The notes beneath the pieces are model-generated. The model did no database searches, had not been told where the DNA came from, and was given only the letters and a program-made list of their open reading frames with translations. 58,232 bases of DNA, taken from positions 1 through 58,232 of the forward strand of contig JABHQW010000006.1 of assembly GCA_018696595.1 (NCBI GenBank). The letters run 5' to 3'. Shown here in pieces: positions 32,882-40,222 of the stretch. The position numbers and the translations under genes are program-made. Source of the stretch: Candidatus Woesearchaeota archaeon. Its GTDB lineage: Archaea > Nanobdellota > Nanobdellia > Woesearchaeales > GW2011-AR9. Each line of letters begins with the position of its first letter. Position 1 is the first letter of the stretch.

Positions 32882-34756
32882 ATGTCTTCTGAATTTAAAA
32901 ACGAATTTTTTCCTCATCAAGAAGTTAGAAAAGGACAAGATGAATTAATAGAAGATATTGAAAAAGCATTTTCTGAAAAGAAAATTTTATTGGCACATGC
33001 CCCGACAGGACTTGGAAAAACTGCCAGTGCTTTAGCAGTAGCAATGAAGTATGCCTTAGAACATAAGAAAAAAGTTTTTTTTCTAACTAACAGACATACT
33101 CAACATAAGATTGCTATCGATACTTTAAAACTAATCAATGAAAAAAGTCAAAAAGAAATCTCTTGCGCAGATTTAATTGGAAAAAGATGGATGTGTAACC
33201 AAAAGATTGCGGGCCTGTTTGGAACAGAATTTAACGAGTTTTGTAAAAGTGTTGTAGAGAAAGGTGAATGTGAATTTTATAATAATGTTAAACAAAAAAA
33301 AGAATTAACTGTAACAGCAAAAAAACTATTAACAGACCTAAGAAGAAAAGGACCGTTACATAACGAAGAATTAATTGTAATTTGTAAAGATGAAAAGAAA
33401 TGTAGTTATGAAATTGCTTTGGCTCTTGCTAAAGAGTCAAACGTTTTAATTGGAGATTATTATTATTTGTTTAATCCTTTTGTTCAATCAACAATATTTA
33501 AGAAACTAGACATTGAAATGGAAGATGTAATTTTAGTTGTTGATGAAGGCCATAATCTTCCTGGAAGAGTTACAGAAATGTTAAGTTCTAATCTTAGTAG
33601 TTATATTATCAAAAACGCAATTATGGAAGCCAAGAAATATAATTATCGAGGCATGATAATTTGGTTACAAGGATTAAACACAATTATTAATAAAATGGCT
33701 GAATTCGATCAAGCAAATAGTTTTTCTAAAGAAATGTTAGTAGAAAAAGAAGAATTCTTGGATGAAGTAAAAAAAGTAGTTGACTATGATCAATTTATTG
33801 AAGAGTTAGAATTAGCAGCAGATGAAATCAGAAAGAAACAAAGAAAAAGTTATTTGGGGGGAATTGCCCATTTCTTAGAAGAATGGAAAGGAGAAGATGA
33901 TGGGTTTACTAGAATTATTTCTGAGAAAGGAAGTAAGTATGGACCAATAACAACTTTAAGTTATTCTTGTTTAGATCCGAGTATTATTACTAAAACTGTT
34001 TTTGACAGAATCCATTCAGGATTAATAATGAGTGGAACTCTGAAACCAACTTTTATGTATAAAGATATTTTAGGAATTACAAATGGAGTGGAACGAGAAT
34101 ATTTTTCACCATTTCCACCAGAAAATCAATTAAGTTTAGTTGTTCCAGAAACAAGTACAAAATATAATTTAAGAAATGAAACCATGTTTAGTTTGATGGG
34201 CCAGAAATGTTCAGAATTCTCTTCGTTAATCCCAGGAAACATAGCCTTGTTTTTCCCTTCGTATCACCTAAGAGATCAAGTTGCCCAATTTATTCAATCC
34301 AGTAAAAAATTATTTTGGGAAAAAAGTGATATGAATAAAGAAGAAAAGGAAGGTCTTTTGAATTCTTTTCGAGCAGAAAAAGATGAAGGTGGAATTTTAT
34401 TAGGAGTTTCAGGAGCAAATTTTGCTGAAGGGGTTGATTTACCTGGCGACTTGTTAAATGGCGTTGTGGTTATTGGATTACCATTAGCTAAACCAGATCT
34501 TAAAACTAGAGAAATTATTAAATATTATGATCAAGAATTTGGTCGCGGCTGGAATTATGGTTACATTTTCCCGGCAATGAGTAAATGTATCCAATCAGCA
34601 GGAAGATGTATTCGTTCAGAAACAGATAAAGGTGTAGTCATCTATTTAGATGAACGCTTTGCTTGGCAAAATTATTATTCATGTTTGCCTCGAGAAGGTT
34701 TAATTGTTTCTAAGGATTACGAAAAACGATTGAAAGAATTCTTTAAGGAGGAGTAA
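32882..34756 (+). CDS. XPD/Rad3-like (DEAD_2) DNA helicase
   Basis: 624 residues, a superfamily 2 helicase with an iron-sulfur domain, 5'-3' on DNA, acting in repair or replication fork maintenance. Walker A is APTGLGKTAS near 40-48. The cluster cysteines are WMC near 104, EFC near 120, GEC near 129 and KKCSYE near 174. Walker B is VVDEGHN near 221, where DEAH is usual. C-terminal motifs: FFPSYHLRD, GVSGANFAEGVDLPGD, and QSAGRCIRSETDKG (motif VI). The last 14 bases overlap the convergent gene at 34743. Divergent from a small regulator. Confidence 0.93.
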   Translation: MSSEFKNEFFPHQEVRKGQDELIEDIEKAFSEKKILLAHAPTGLGKTASALAVAMKYALEHKKKVFFLTNRHTQHKIAIDTLKLINEKSQKEISCADLIGKRWMCNQKIAGLFGTEFNEFCKSVVEKGECEFYNNVKQKKELTVTAKKLLTDLRRKGPLHNEELIVICKDEKKCSYEIALALAKESNVLIGDYYYLFNPFVQSTIFKKLDIEMEDVILVVDEGHNLPGRVTEMLSSNLSSYIIKNAIMEAKKYNYRGMIIWLQGLNTIINKMAEFDQANSFSKEMLVEKEEFLDEVKKVVDYDQFIEELELAADEIRKKQRKSYLGGIAHFLEEWKGEDDGFTRIISEKGSKYGPITTLSYSCLDPSIITKTVFDRIHSGLIMSGTLKPTFMYKDILGITNGVEREYFSPFPPENQLSLVVPETSTKYNLRNETMFSLMGQKCSEFSSLIPGNIALFFPSYHLRDQVAQFIQSSKKLFWEKSDMNKEEKEGLLNSFRAEKDEGGILLGVSGANFAEGVDLPGDLLNGVVVIGLPLAKPDLKTREIIKYYDQEFGRGWNYGYIFPAMSKCIQSAGRCIRSETDKGVVIYLDERFAWQNYYSCLPREGLIVSKDYEKRLKEFFKEE

Positions 34757-35075
34757 GCCCTCTTTTTTTACGGTAATGCCTTACTTCTTGATGAAGACCA
34801 AAATAATCAGTTAAATCCCTTACACAATTATGTTGTTGGCACCAAAAAGGCCTATTTTCTTCCAATTTACATAATAAAGTTTCTTCATTCAATAAAACAC
34901 AAGTGCCAAAATTATCCTTGCTCCTAATGTAGTAACCCTCATCTTTTTTTATCACATTCTCTTCTCCCACTAAATCTATCTCAACTTCAAATATTGCCCT
35001 ACCATCAACATAGCAACAAGCACTAAGGCAGCTCTGGTCTCTTCTATTACTCCAAAGAATAGAACAAATAGTCAT
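34743..35075 (-). CDS. Cys-rich YkgJ-like (zinc/iron-chelating) protein
   Basis: About 110 residues. Cysteines follow the pattern of the YkgJ/PF03692 family: CLSACC near the N-terminus, then GYYIRSKDNFGTCVLLNEETLLCKLEE, RPFWCQQHNC. Such proteins bind a metal cluster or zinc; the reaction is generally unknown. The frame has an ATG at 35087, but a TATA box (CTTTTATAG, 35097-35105 on the minus strand) lies 27 bases before the ATG at 35075, so that start is chosen. It converges on and overlaps the helicase gene by 14 bases. Confidence 0.7.
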   Translation of the reverse strand: MTICSILWSNRRDQSCLSACCYVDGRAIFEVEIDLVGEENVIKKDEGYYIRSKDNFGTCVLLNEETLLCKLEENRPFWCQQHNCVRDLTDYFGLHQEVRHYRKKRGLTPP

Positions 35076-35221
35076 ATTTAATGGCATATTTCCAAACTAT
35101 AAAAGAATTTAGGCACAAAATTAGGCACTCCCTGATTTAGCTATTAATTTACAGTTTGTAGCTTATAAGTAACCAGTATACAAAAACGTAACATTTATAT
35201 ACCTGTTGTACTTTCCTACTA

Positions 35222-35291
35222 ATATCACGATAGCTGGGTTCCAAGAATTCTACCACCCTCACCCCCTCTTCGGAACCCGCTTTTTATTTTT
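35222..35291 (+). ncRNA. Candidate small RNA with own promoter and terminator
   Basis: A TATA box (tttatata, 35194-35201) predicts a start near 35222. The RNA would contain one stem, GC-t-GGGTTCC (35233-35242) with GGAACCCGC (35272-35280), nine pairs and a bulged T, closing a 29-base C-rich loop (CCACCCTCACCCCC), and end at TTTTTATTTTT (35281-35291). No reading frame fits. The C-rich loop could pair with G-rich ribosome binding sites; this is only a suggestion. Confidence 0.5.
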
Positions 35292-35296
35292 CTTAA
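35281..35296 (+). terminator. Hairpin plus T-tract terminator
   Basis: TTTTTATTTTTCTT directly after the GC-rich stem ending at 35280; T-tracts of this kind end archaeal transcripts. Confidence 0.5.
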
Positions 35297-35299
35297 GAA

Positions 35300-35950
35300 T
35301 TAATTTGAATAAGATTTCTTACTTCCCGAATAACTATAATGTAGCTCAGCGAATTCACAGTTAGAGCAAGTAGCGTCTAAGTTCACCCAATCTCCCTCAG
35401 ATTTATATCGAGAAATTGCTTCTTTTAGTTTAACTTGCACAAACACGTGGCCAGGCACAAAAACAAATCTTGTCTGTAAACCAATAGATTGTAATAAAGA
35501 AGATAAAAGAATAGAAGCATCATCACAATCCCCAGAGTTAGAATTAAAAGATTCTTGAGGGGTTTTATAATATTCAAAAGCTAACGGATCGTTAAGATAA
35601 TTAAAATTCTTCTGTACGAAATAAAATATCGCTTTAGAATTACAAACTTTACTTGTTTCTTCACAAGATAACGTTACAATTTTATCCGCAATTTGTTTGA
35701 TTTCAGGAGTTACTTGCACATAAGCAGTTATTTTTTCTGAGTTCGTTTCAGGAATAGTCATTTCAGGAACATTTAAATTTTCCAATGTCGGCAAATAATT
35801 AGGTTCTGGATTCTGTTTAATTCCGTAATAAGGAATCAGCCACATTACTAACAATAAAATCAAGAATAGTCCTATAATAACTTTGATTGGTCCTTTATAC
35901 CAAGGTTCGTGATCGTCTTCATGTTGTTCTAAAGTGTTATGTTCATGCAT
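35300..35950 (-). CDS. Membrane-anchored transglutaminase-like protein
   Basis: 216 residues. A short His/Glu-rich N-terminus, one membrane helix (about 23-44), then an outer transglutaminase-like (papain fold) domain. The catalytic triad is visible: Cys in NSGDCDDASILLSSLL near 137, His in PGHVFVQV near 166 and Asp in WVNLDATC near 191. Members act as proteases, amidases or cross-linking enzymes on surface proteins; the substrate is unknown. Four extra cysteines (two in TCSNC) may form disulfides. It lies directly upstream (on its strand) of the small RNA candidate and downstream of tRNA-Leu. Confidence 0.85.
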   Translation of the reverse strand: MHEHNTLEQHEDDHEPWYKGPIKVIIGLFLILLLVMWLIPYYGIKQNPEPNYLPTLENLNVPEMTIPETNSEKITAYVQVTPEIKQIADKIVTLSCEETSKVCNSKAIFYFVQKNFNYLNDPLAFEYYKTPQESFNSNSGDCDDASILLSSLLQSIGLQTRFVFVPGHVFVQVKLKEAISRYKSEGDWVNLDATCSNCEFAELHYSYSGSKKSYSN

Positions 35951-35996
35951 AAATAAAAGAATAAATTTAGAGTATATAATTGTTTAGAAAAAAAAG

Positions 35997-36113
35997 TGCG
36001 GGGGAGGAGATTTGAACTCCCGAACCCACTAAGAGACAGGATCTTAAGTCCTGCGCATTTGACCAGACTTTGCTCAAAGGATCTAAAAGCAATTGCTTAA
36101 AGGTAACCCCCGC
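35997..36113 (-). tRNA. tRNA-Leu(UAA) with non-canonical intron
   Basis: Minus strand. Acceptor GCGGGGG/CCCCCGC, discriminator A at 35997, no CCA encoded. Anticodon arm CAGGA-CTTAAGA-TCCTG gives anticodon UAA and is uninterrupted. T-arm GGGAG-TTCAAAT-CTCCT; long class II variable arm. The D-stem GCA/TGC with loop AAGTCTGGTCAAA only forms if a 31-base insertion after base 9 is removed, giving an 86-base tRNA. TATA box atttataaat at 36172-36181. Confidence 0.9.
36074..36104 (-). other. Intron between positions 9 and 10 of tRNA-Leu
   Basis: 31 bases inserted between U8-U9 and the D-stem. It contains the palindrome AAGCAATTGCTT and can also pair TTGCTT with GAGCAA across the 3' border. I could not draw a convincing bulge-helix-bulge, so the border may shift by a base or two. 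Confidence 0.7.
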
Positions 36114-36137
36114 AGATCTGGTTATCGCAGGTGTCTC

Positions 36138-36154
36138 TTAACTTAGTAAGTTAA
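36138..36154. repeat. Perfect 7-base inverted repeat in tRNA-Leu leader
   Basis: TTAACTT-agt-AAGTTAA, between the TATA box (36172-36181) and the tRNA, near the expected transcript start. Function not evident. Confidence 0.4.
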
Positions 36155-36190
36155 AAAGAAAATCTAACCCTTATTTATAAATTCTTCCTT

Positions 36191-36796
36191 TTATTTTCTT
36201 AGTTTTGGAAGTTTAGAAATGGGGTTGATTTCTTCTAAAAAACGAATTTGATCTTTTCGACTTAATTGTAACACATAATGAGGTTTTCTCTTTGGTCTAA
36301 TTATTGGACCTTGGATTGTATGTTTATAATTTAAGTTTGATAATAAGAAAGAAAGTTGATCAATTCCTTTTTTATTAGTAGAGAACATTCTTACAATGTT
36401 TATGGCAGTACCATCCCCATCAAAGAATCCTCTTAGGAAAAAAACTTTAATTTCTTTATTAGAATCAATTACTGAATTTGGAACCTGCCATTTTAAGTGT
36501 CCTAAAGGAGTCTGATTAATAATACTTTTAATAATAGCATGATTACCAATGTTAATTTTTCCATGTTTAGTAATTTTAAAAGTAAAACCAAATTCTTTAT
36601 TCAAAAGAGAAATGTAATGATTGGCTAAGTTGATATCTTTACTATAAAATTCAATTCGTTCTGATCTCTTATCTTTACGATAACGTTTTTTAAGTCCATT
36701 AATTTCCCAATAACTAGAATAAGAGATAATATGGCTACCTTCAGCACATAAAAGTCCCAATATCTCAGCAAATTCTTTACTTATTTTATTATTCAT
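36191..36796 (-). CDS. LAGLIDADG homing endonuclease-like protein
   Basis: 201 residues with two LAGLIDADG helices: ILGLLCAEGS near residue 13 and FLRGFFDGDGT near 120, each ending in the acidic residue that binds the catalytic metal. Two motifs in one chain means it can cut as a monomer. It is freestanding, not inside an intron or an intein, but it lies directly upstream of the intron-bearing tRNA-Leu gene on the same strand, 77 bases away. The archaeal tRNA/rRNA intron link of this family makes that neighbourhood suggestive. The ribosome binding site GAGGTGA is partly held in a perfect 10-base hairpin. Confidence 0.88.
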   Translation of the reverse strand: MNNKISKEFAEILGLLCAEGSHIISYSSYWEINGLKKRYRKDKRSERIEFYSKDINLANHYISLLNKEFGFTFKITKHGKINIGNHAIIKSIINQTPLGHLKWQVPNSVIDSNKEIKVFFLRGFFDGDGTAINIVRMFSTNKKGIDQLSFLLSNLNYKHTIQGPIIRPKRKPHYVLQLSRKDQIRFLEEINPISKLPKLRK

Positions 36797-36801
36797 TTAA
36801 G

Positions 36802-36835
36802 TCACCTCTTTGTTTCTACTCATTAAAACAAAGAG
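36802..36835 (-). promoter_or_regulatory. Hairpin covering the ribosome binding site of the LAGLIDADG gene
   Basis: On the minus strand CTCTTTGTTT (36835-36826) and AAACAAAGAG (36815-36806) pair perfectly over 10 bases around a 10-base loop; the second arm includes the first GAG of the ribosome binding site GAGGTGA (36808-36802), five bases before the ATG. Confidence 0.55.
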
Positions 36836-37062
36836 TTTTTCAAAAAAGAGTAAGTCTAGCGAAACCCATTAAATTTCTTCTTGGTTTCAGACAGAAAGAC
36901 AAAGATCTTTTTGGCGTCCTAAAAATGTTTTTTGTTCATTTTTATGATACCAAAATAATTTTATTAAGGGTTTTGCGTTAGCTCTTTTTCATTATCCTTA
37001 CAGAACTAATCATTAATAAATATTATCCAAACCTGTCGAGTGTGTCTAGTGGCTTTTAGAAT
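36836..37062. other. Intergenic stretch with one bulged stem
   Basis: No gene seen on either strand. GTCT-agc-GAAACC (36854-36866) can pair with GGTTTC-AGAC (36883-36892), ten pairs with a 3-base bulge around a 16-base loop. It does not show the tandem G-A pairs of a kink-turn, and no box C/D or H/ACA landmarks were found. Confidence 0.3.
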
Positions 37063-37497
37063 TTACTTTCTCTTCTTCTCTTTTAACAATCGAAGAATCT
37101 TATTCATATCTTTCTGTAATAACTGATTTTCACGTTCAGCTTTTCGATTAATCGCATGATCATAACTAGCATCAATTCTATCTCTTTCAGCCTGCCTATT
37201 TTGAGTCATTAAAATAATCGGTGCTTGAACTGCTGCCAAACAAGATAAAACTAAGTTAAGAAGAATAAATGGGTAAGGATCAAATGGTTTGTTTAATAAA
37301 ATCCAACTGTTAATTCCCATCCAAACAATTAACAATCCAAAAAAGAGTATGATAAAAGTCCAACTACCACCAAACTTAGCAATAATATCTGCTGCTTTCT
37401 GCCCAACACTTAACTTTTGTCTAAAAACGGGATGATGTTTATGTTTAGTAGGATGATGATTCTTAGAACTATCCTTCTTAGACCTCTTTTTTGCCAT
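37063..37497 (-). CDS. DUF1003 membrane protein
   Basis: 144 residues. A basic, His/Lys-rich N-terminus is followed by the DUF1003 domain: ADIIAKFGGSWTFIILFFGLLIVWMGIN, a second helix in FDPYPFILLNLVLSCLAAVQAPIILM, and the hallmark TQNRQAERDR near 103, then a coiled C-terminus. Two membrane helices. The family is widespread and of unknown function. TATA box ttatataaatc (37516-37526) predicts a leaderless mRNA. Confidence 0.92.
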   Translation of the reverse strand: MAKKRSKKDSSKNHHPTKHKHHPVFRQKLSVGQKAADIIAKFGGSWTFIILFFGLLIVWMGINSWILLNKPFDPYPFILLNLVLSCLAAVQAPIILMTQNRQAERDRIDASYDHAINRKAERENQLLQKDMNKILRLLKEKKRK

Positions 37498-37595
37498 GGA
37501 AGAAAATGAATATTTTATGATTTATATAACTTTTGTTCATCTCAAGTTAAAAACAAACAGAATAATTTATAAGTAAAAAAGTAATTATTAAGAAT

Positions 37596-37784
37596 ATGAA
37601 TGTTGCTTTACCCGTAATCTTAATTATAATTGCTAATCTGGTTATTTACTGGATTTTTTTTGGTAACAAGGATCCAAGAAAAAAATCAGGATTAGAATTA
37701 TTTGGTAATTCAAATCAGCCAACTTTTTATAAAAAGAAATTTGAAGATAAACTAGAAAAGGAGGTCAAGAAAAATGTCAGATAG
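37596..37784 (+). CDS. Small single-pass membrane protein (62 aa)
   Basis: 62 residues: an N-terminal membrane helix (about 4-22) and a basic, charged C-terminal tail on the cytoplasmic side. It opens an operon with two paralogous proteins and overlaps the first of them by 11 bases; AGGAGGTCA near its end is the ribosome binding site of that next gene. TATA box atttataag (37565-37573) lies 27 bases before the ATG. Function unknown; it may anchor the following proteins to the membrane (inference). Confidence 0.7.
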   Translation: MNVALPVILIIIANLVIYWIFFGNKDPRKKSGLELFGNSNQPTFYKKKFEDKLEKEVKKNVR

Positions 37785-38292
37785 AGCATTAGTAATTGAC
37801 CATTTAAAATTTAGTTATGAAGGGATATTTAATGCAACCGAATTCTATGCTTTGATCCCAGAATTCTTTTACAATAGAAATTGGGATTGGCACGAGAAAC
37901 TAAATGAAGAGATTATTACTCAGAAAGGTAAACAGATCAAATTAGTCTTTGAACCATGGAAAAGTGTCAGTGATTATTACAAAATGAATCTAAGGGTCCA
38001 AGTAATCATTTCAGATTTAAAAGATGTAGAAATAGAACACGATGGTGAACAATTAAGATTAAATCAGGGATTGATGAAAATAACAATTGATGGGTTCATT
38101 ATCAATGATCGAAACGGACTTTGGCACGTCAAAGACAAACCGTTTTATTGGTTCTTAACAGTAATATTTGATCGGTATTTATTCAAAAGAAATTTTGAGA
38201 AGTTTGAACGATGGGTCAAACATGATGTAGACGAATTGTTATATCAAATGAAAACTTTCCTTAATGTTTACAAATATTCAGAACACGTATAA
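37774..38292 (+). CDS. Hypothetical protein, paralogue A of a tandem pair
   Basis: 172 residues, soluble, rich in aromatic residues. Shared with the next gene: LKFSYEGIFNATEFY near the N-terminus, an EEIITQKGKQ...LxPWKSVSDYY region near 45-70, a VxISDLKDVEIE strand, and DGFIINDRNGLWHVKDKPFYWFLTVIFDRYLFK near 110-145. I know the pattern as an archaeal family without assigned function but cannot name it. It starts within the end of the small membrane protein gene and ends three bases before paralogue B. Confidence 0.75.
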   Translation: MSDRALVIDHLKFSYEGIFNATEFYALIPEFFYNRNWDWHEKLNEEIITQKGKQIKLVFEPWKSVSDYYKMNLRVQVIISDLKDVEIEHDGEQLRLNQGLMKITIDGFIINDRNGLWHVKDKPFYWFLTVIFDRYLFKRNFEKFERWVKHDVDELLYQMKTFLNVYKYSEHV

Positions 38293-38294
38293 AA

Positions 38295-38909
38295 ATGATT
38301 AGTGAAATTAATTATGAAAAACTATTGCTGATTAATAATCGGCAATTAAAGTATAAAGGAATTTTTATAGCTAGTGAATTATTTAACGCAGTCAATAAAG
38401 CAATTGAAGAACAAGGGTATACAAAAAGAGAAAAGAAAAGTGAAGAAACAGTTACAAATGAAGGAAGAAGTACGTATATTGAGCTAAGACCCTTCAAGGA
38501 GATTACTAATTATTTAACTCTAATGATTAAAATTAAGATTCGCTTAGATGGGATCACAGAAACAACTGAAGAAGTAAAAAATGAGAAAAGAGTATTTCAA
38601 CAAGGAGACATTCTAGTTTCATTTGATGCTTGGTTAATGGCAGATTATAAAGACAGATGGGGAATGAAACCATTATTTTACTTTCTTAAAGGCATGGCCA
38701 ACAAATATTTAATTAAAGGGGACATAGAAGTCAATGCCCCAGGACAACTTGCCCAAGATACCGCAATAATTTATGCAAGGATCAAAACACAATTGAATTC
38801 TTATTTAGGCGCAGAAACAAAAGAAATTAAAGAAGAAGAGATTGTTAAACAAGTTGAATCTGAATTAAAAAAAGAAATGGAAAATGAAAAGAAGGTATTA
38901 GATTCTTAA
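38295..38909 (+). CDS. Hypothetical protein, paralogue B of a tandem pair
   Basis: 204 residues, homologous to the preceding protein over most of its length (LKYKGIFIASELF, EETVTNEGRSTYIELRPFKEITNYL, DAWLMADYKDRWGMKPLFYFL...KYLIK) and extended by a Lys/Glu-rich coiled C-terminal tail of about 35 residues. No known motif. The three-gene unit (membrane peptide, A, B) suggests a membrane-bound A/B complex, which is inference. Its end overlaps the convergent MtaB-like gene by four bases. Confidence 0.75.
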   Translation: MISEINYEKLLLINNRQLKYKGIFIASELFNAVNKAIEEQGYTKREKKSEETVTNEGRSTYIELRPFKEITNYLTLMIKIKIRLDGITETTEEVKNEKRVFQQGDILVSFDAWLMADYKDRWGMKPLFYFLKGMANKYLIKGDIEVNAPGQLAQDTAIIYARIKTQLNSYLGAETKEIKEEEIVKQVESELKKEMENEKKVLDS

Positions 38910-40180
38910 TTTAATAATTCTCCCCTTAAATCATAAGTAGTAGTTTTCTTAACTTTAATGATTAGCACTTGACCAAGTTTATAATCTCCAGTAACTAAAG
39001 TGGGTTTGTAAGAATTATTTCTTCCAATCCATTGGTTTTCTTCTTTACCTTTTTCATCAATTAAAATTTCTCCTTCCCAATCCATCCAACGTTCATTTTG
39101 TAACCGGAATATATTTTGACAAATGTCTGTAACGATTTTTGACCGATGTTTAATTACTTCTGAAGGGAGTTGTTTCATCTTTGCTGCTTTTGTTTTCGGC
39201 CGAGCCCAGAACTTAGAAATGTTAATCACATCAAAAGACAATTCCCTAATAGTGTTTAAAGTTTCCCAGTTTTGTTCTTCTGTCTCCCCTGGAAAACCAA
39301 CAATAACATCAGTTGCAATTGTCATCCGGGGATATTTTAGTTTAATATCTTTCACTAATTGTTTATACTCCTCAACAGAATATTCTCGGTTCATCGCTTT
39401 AAGAACTTCATTGCTCCCAGATTGTAAAGGTAAATGTAAAAACTTGAAAATTTTATTTGATTTTAATAATTCTAAAAATTCATCTTTAAACTTTAATAAA
39501 TGATTGGGGTTCATCATTCCAATCCGAATCTTAAACTGACCAGGAAGAGCAATTAGTTCTTTCAATAAATGTACTAAGTTTGTATTAATATCAAAACCAT
39601 AACAACCAGTATCTTGAGAAGTTAGCCAAATTTCTTTAACATCATCTCTTAATGCTAAAAGAAACTCATTCTTGATTTCCTCAATTGAATAAGATTGTAA
39701 GTTTCCTCTTGCCGCTTTAGTTTTACAAAAAGTACATGCACCTAAACAGCCCCTAGAGATCGGAATGATCTCAATCACCGGGTTTTTCCTAACTCTTGGC
39801 AAATTAAGAGGAGGCATTTCATTAGTGTCTAACATCTGAATAACATTATCATTAAGTGCTTCTTCTACAACTTCAACAATGTTATGGATCTGTTTAGTTC
39901 CCACTAAAGGATACTTTTTTATTTTTTGAGGGTCAGTTTGAGCAATACAACCAGCCACAATAACAATTTTGTAAGGATATTGTTCTTTAATTTCTTTTAA
40001 CCTTCTATGAAAAGCATTCTCACTTTTTGTTTTAACTGTACAAGTGTTTAAAATAACCACATCTGCTTCTTCGATTTCGTTAATTATTTCAAACTTGGCT
40101 TGTTTTAATAGTCCGGCCATCTGTTCTGAATCAGCAAAGTTATGTGAGCATCCTTGCGTTTCAATGTAGATTTTAGTCAT
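38906..40180 (-). CDS. tRNA methylthiotransferase, MtaB/CDKAL1 type
   Basis: 424 residues, a radical SAM enzyme that adds a methylthio group to t6A37 of tRNAs reading ANN codons. N-terminal UPF0004 domain with cysteines in TQGCSHNFADSEQM (near 10), LNTCTVK (near 47) and VAGCIAQ (near 80) binds the second cluster; the radical SAM site is SRGCLGACTFCKTK near 144-152; the C-terminal TRAM domain (about 365-424) binds tRNA. This is the archaeal/eukaryotic e-MtaB form. TATA-like tttttaaag at 40203-40211 predicts a leaderless mRNA. Confidence 0.93.
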   Translation of the reverse strand: MTKIYIETQGCSHNFADSEQMAGLLKQAKFEIINEIEEADVVILNTCTVKTKSENAFHRRLKEIKEQYPYKIVIVAGCIAQTDPQKIKKYPLVGTKQIHNIVEVVEEALNDNVIQMLDTNEMPPLNLPRVRKNPVIEIIPISRGCLGACTFCKTKAARGNLQSYSIEEIKNEFLLALRDDVKEIWLTSQDTGCYGFDINTNLVHLLKELIALPGQFKIRIGMMNPNHLLKFKDEFLELLKSNKIFKFLHLPLQSGSNEVLKAMNREYSVEEYKQLVKDIKLKYPRMTIATDVIVGFPGETEEQNWETLNTIRELSFDVINISKFWARPKTKAAKMKQLPSEVIKHRSKIVTDICQNIFRLQNERWMDWEGEILIDEKGKEENQWIGRNNSYKPTLVTGDYKLGQVLIIKVKKTTTYDLRGELLN

Positions 40181-40222
40181 TTTGTATTCGGAGAGAATTG
40201 GCTTTAAAAATGTTTGGGATAA

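Noticed and set aside
36191-36796. Intein or intron-encoded endonuclease
   Set aside because: The gene is not inside another gene; no split host protein or exon flanks it, so it is called freestanding.
36836-37062. Box C/D or H/ACA guide RNA in the spacer upstream of the LAGLIDADG gene
   Set aside because: A bulged stem is present but no C (RUGAUGA), D (CUGA) pair or ACA box in the right places, and the 3-base bulge lacks the G-A pairs of a kink-turn.
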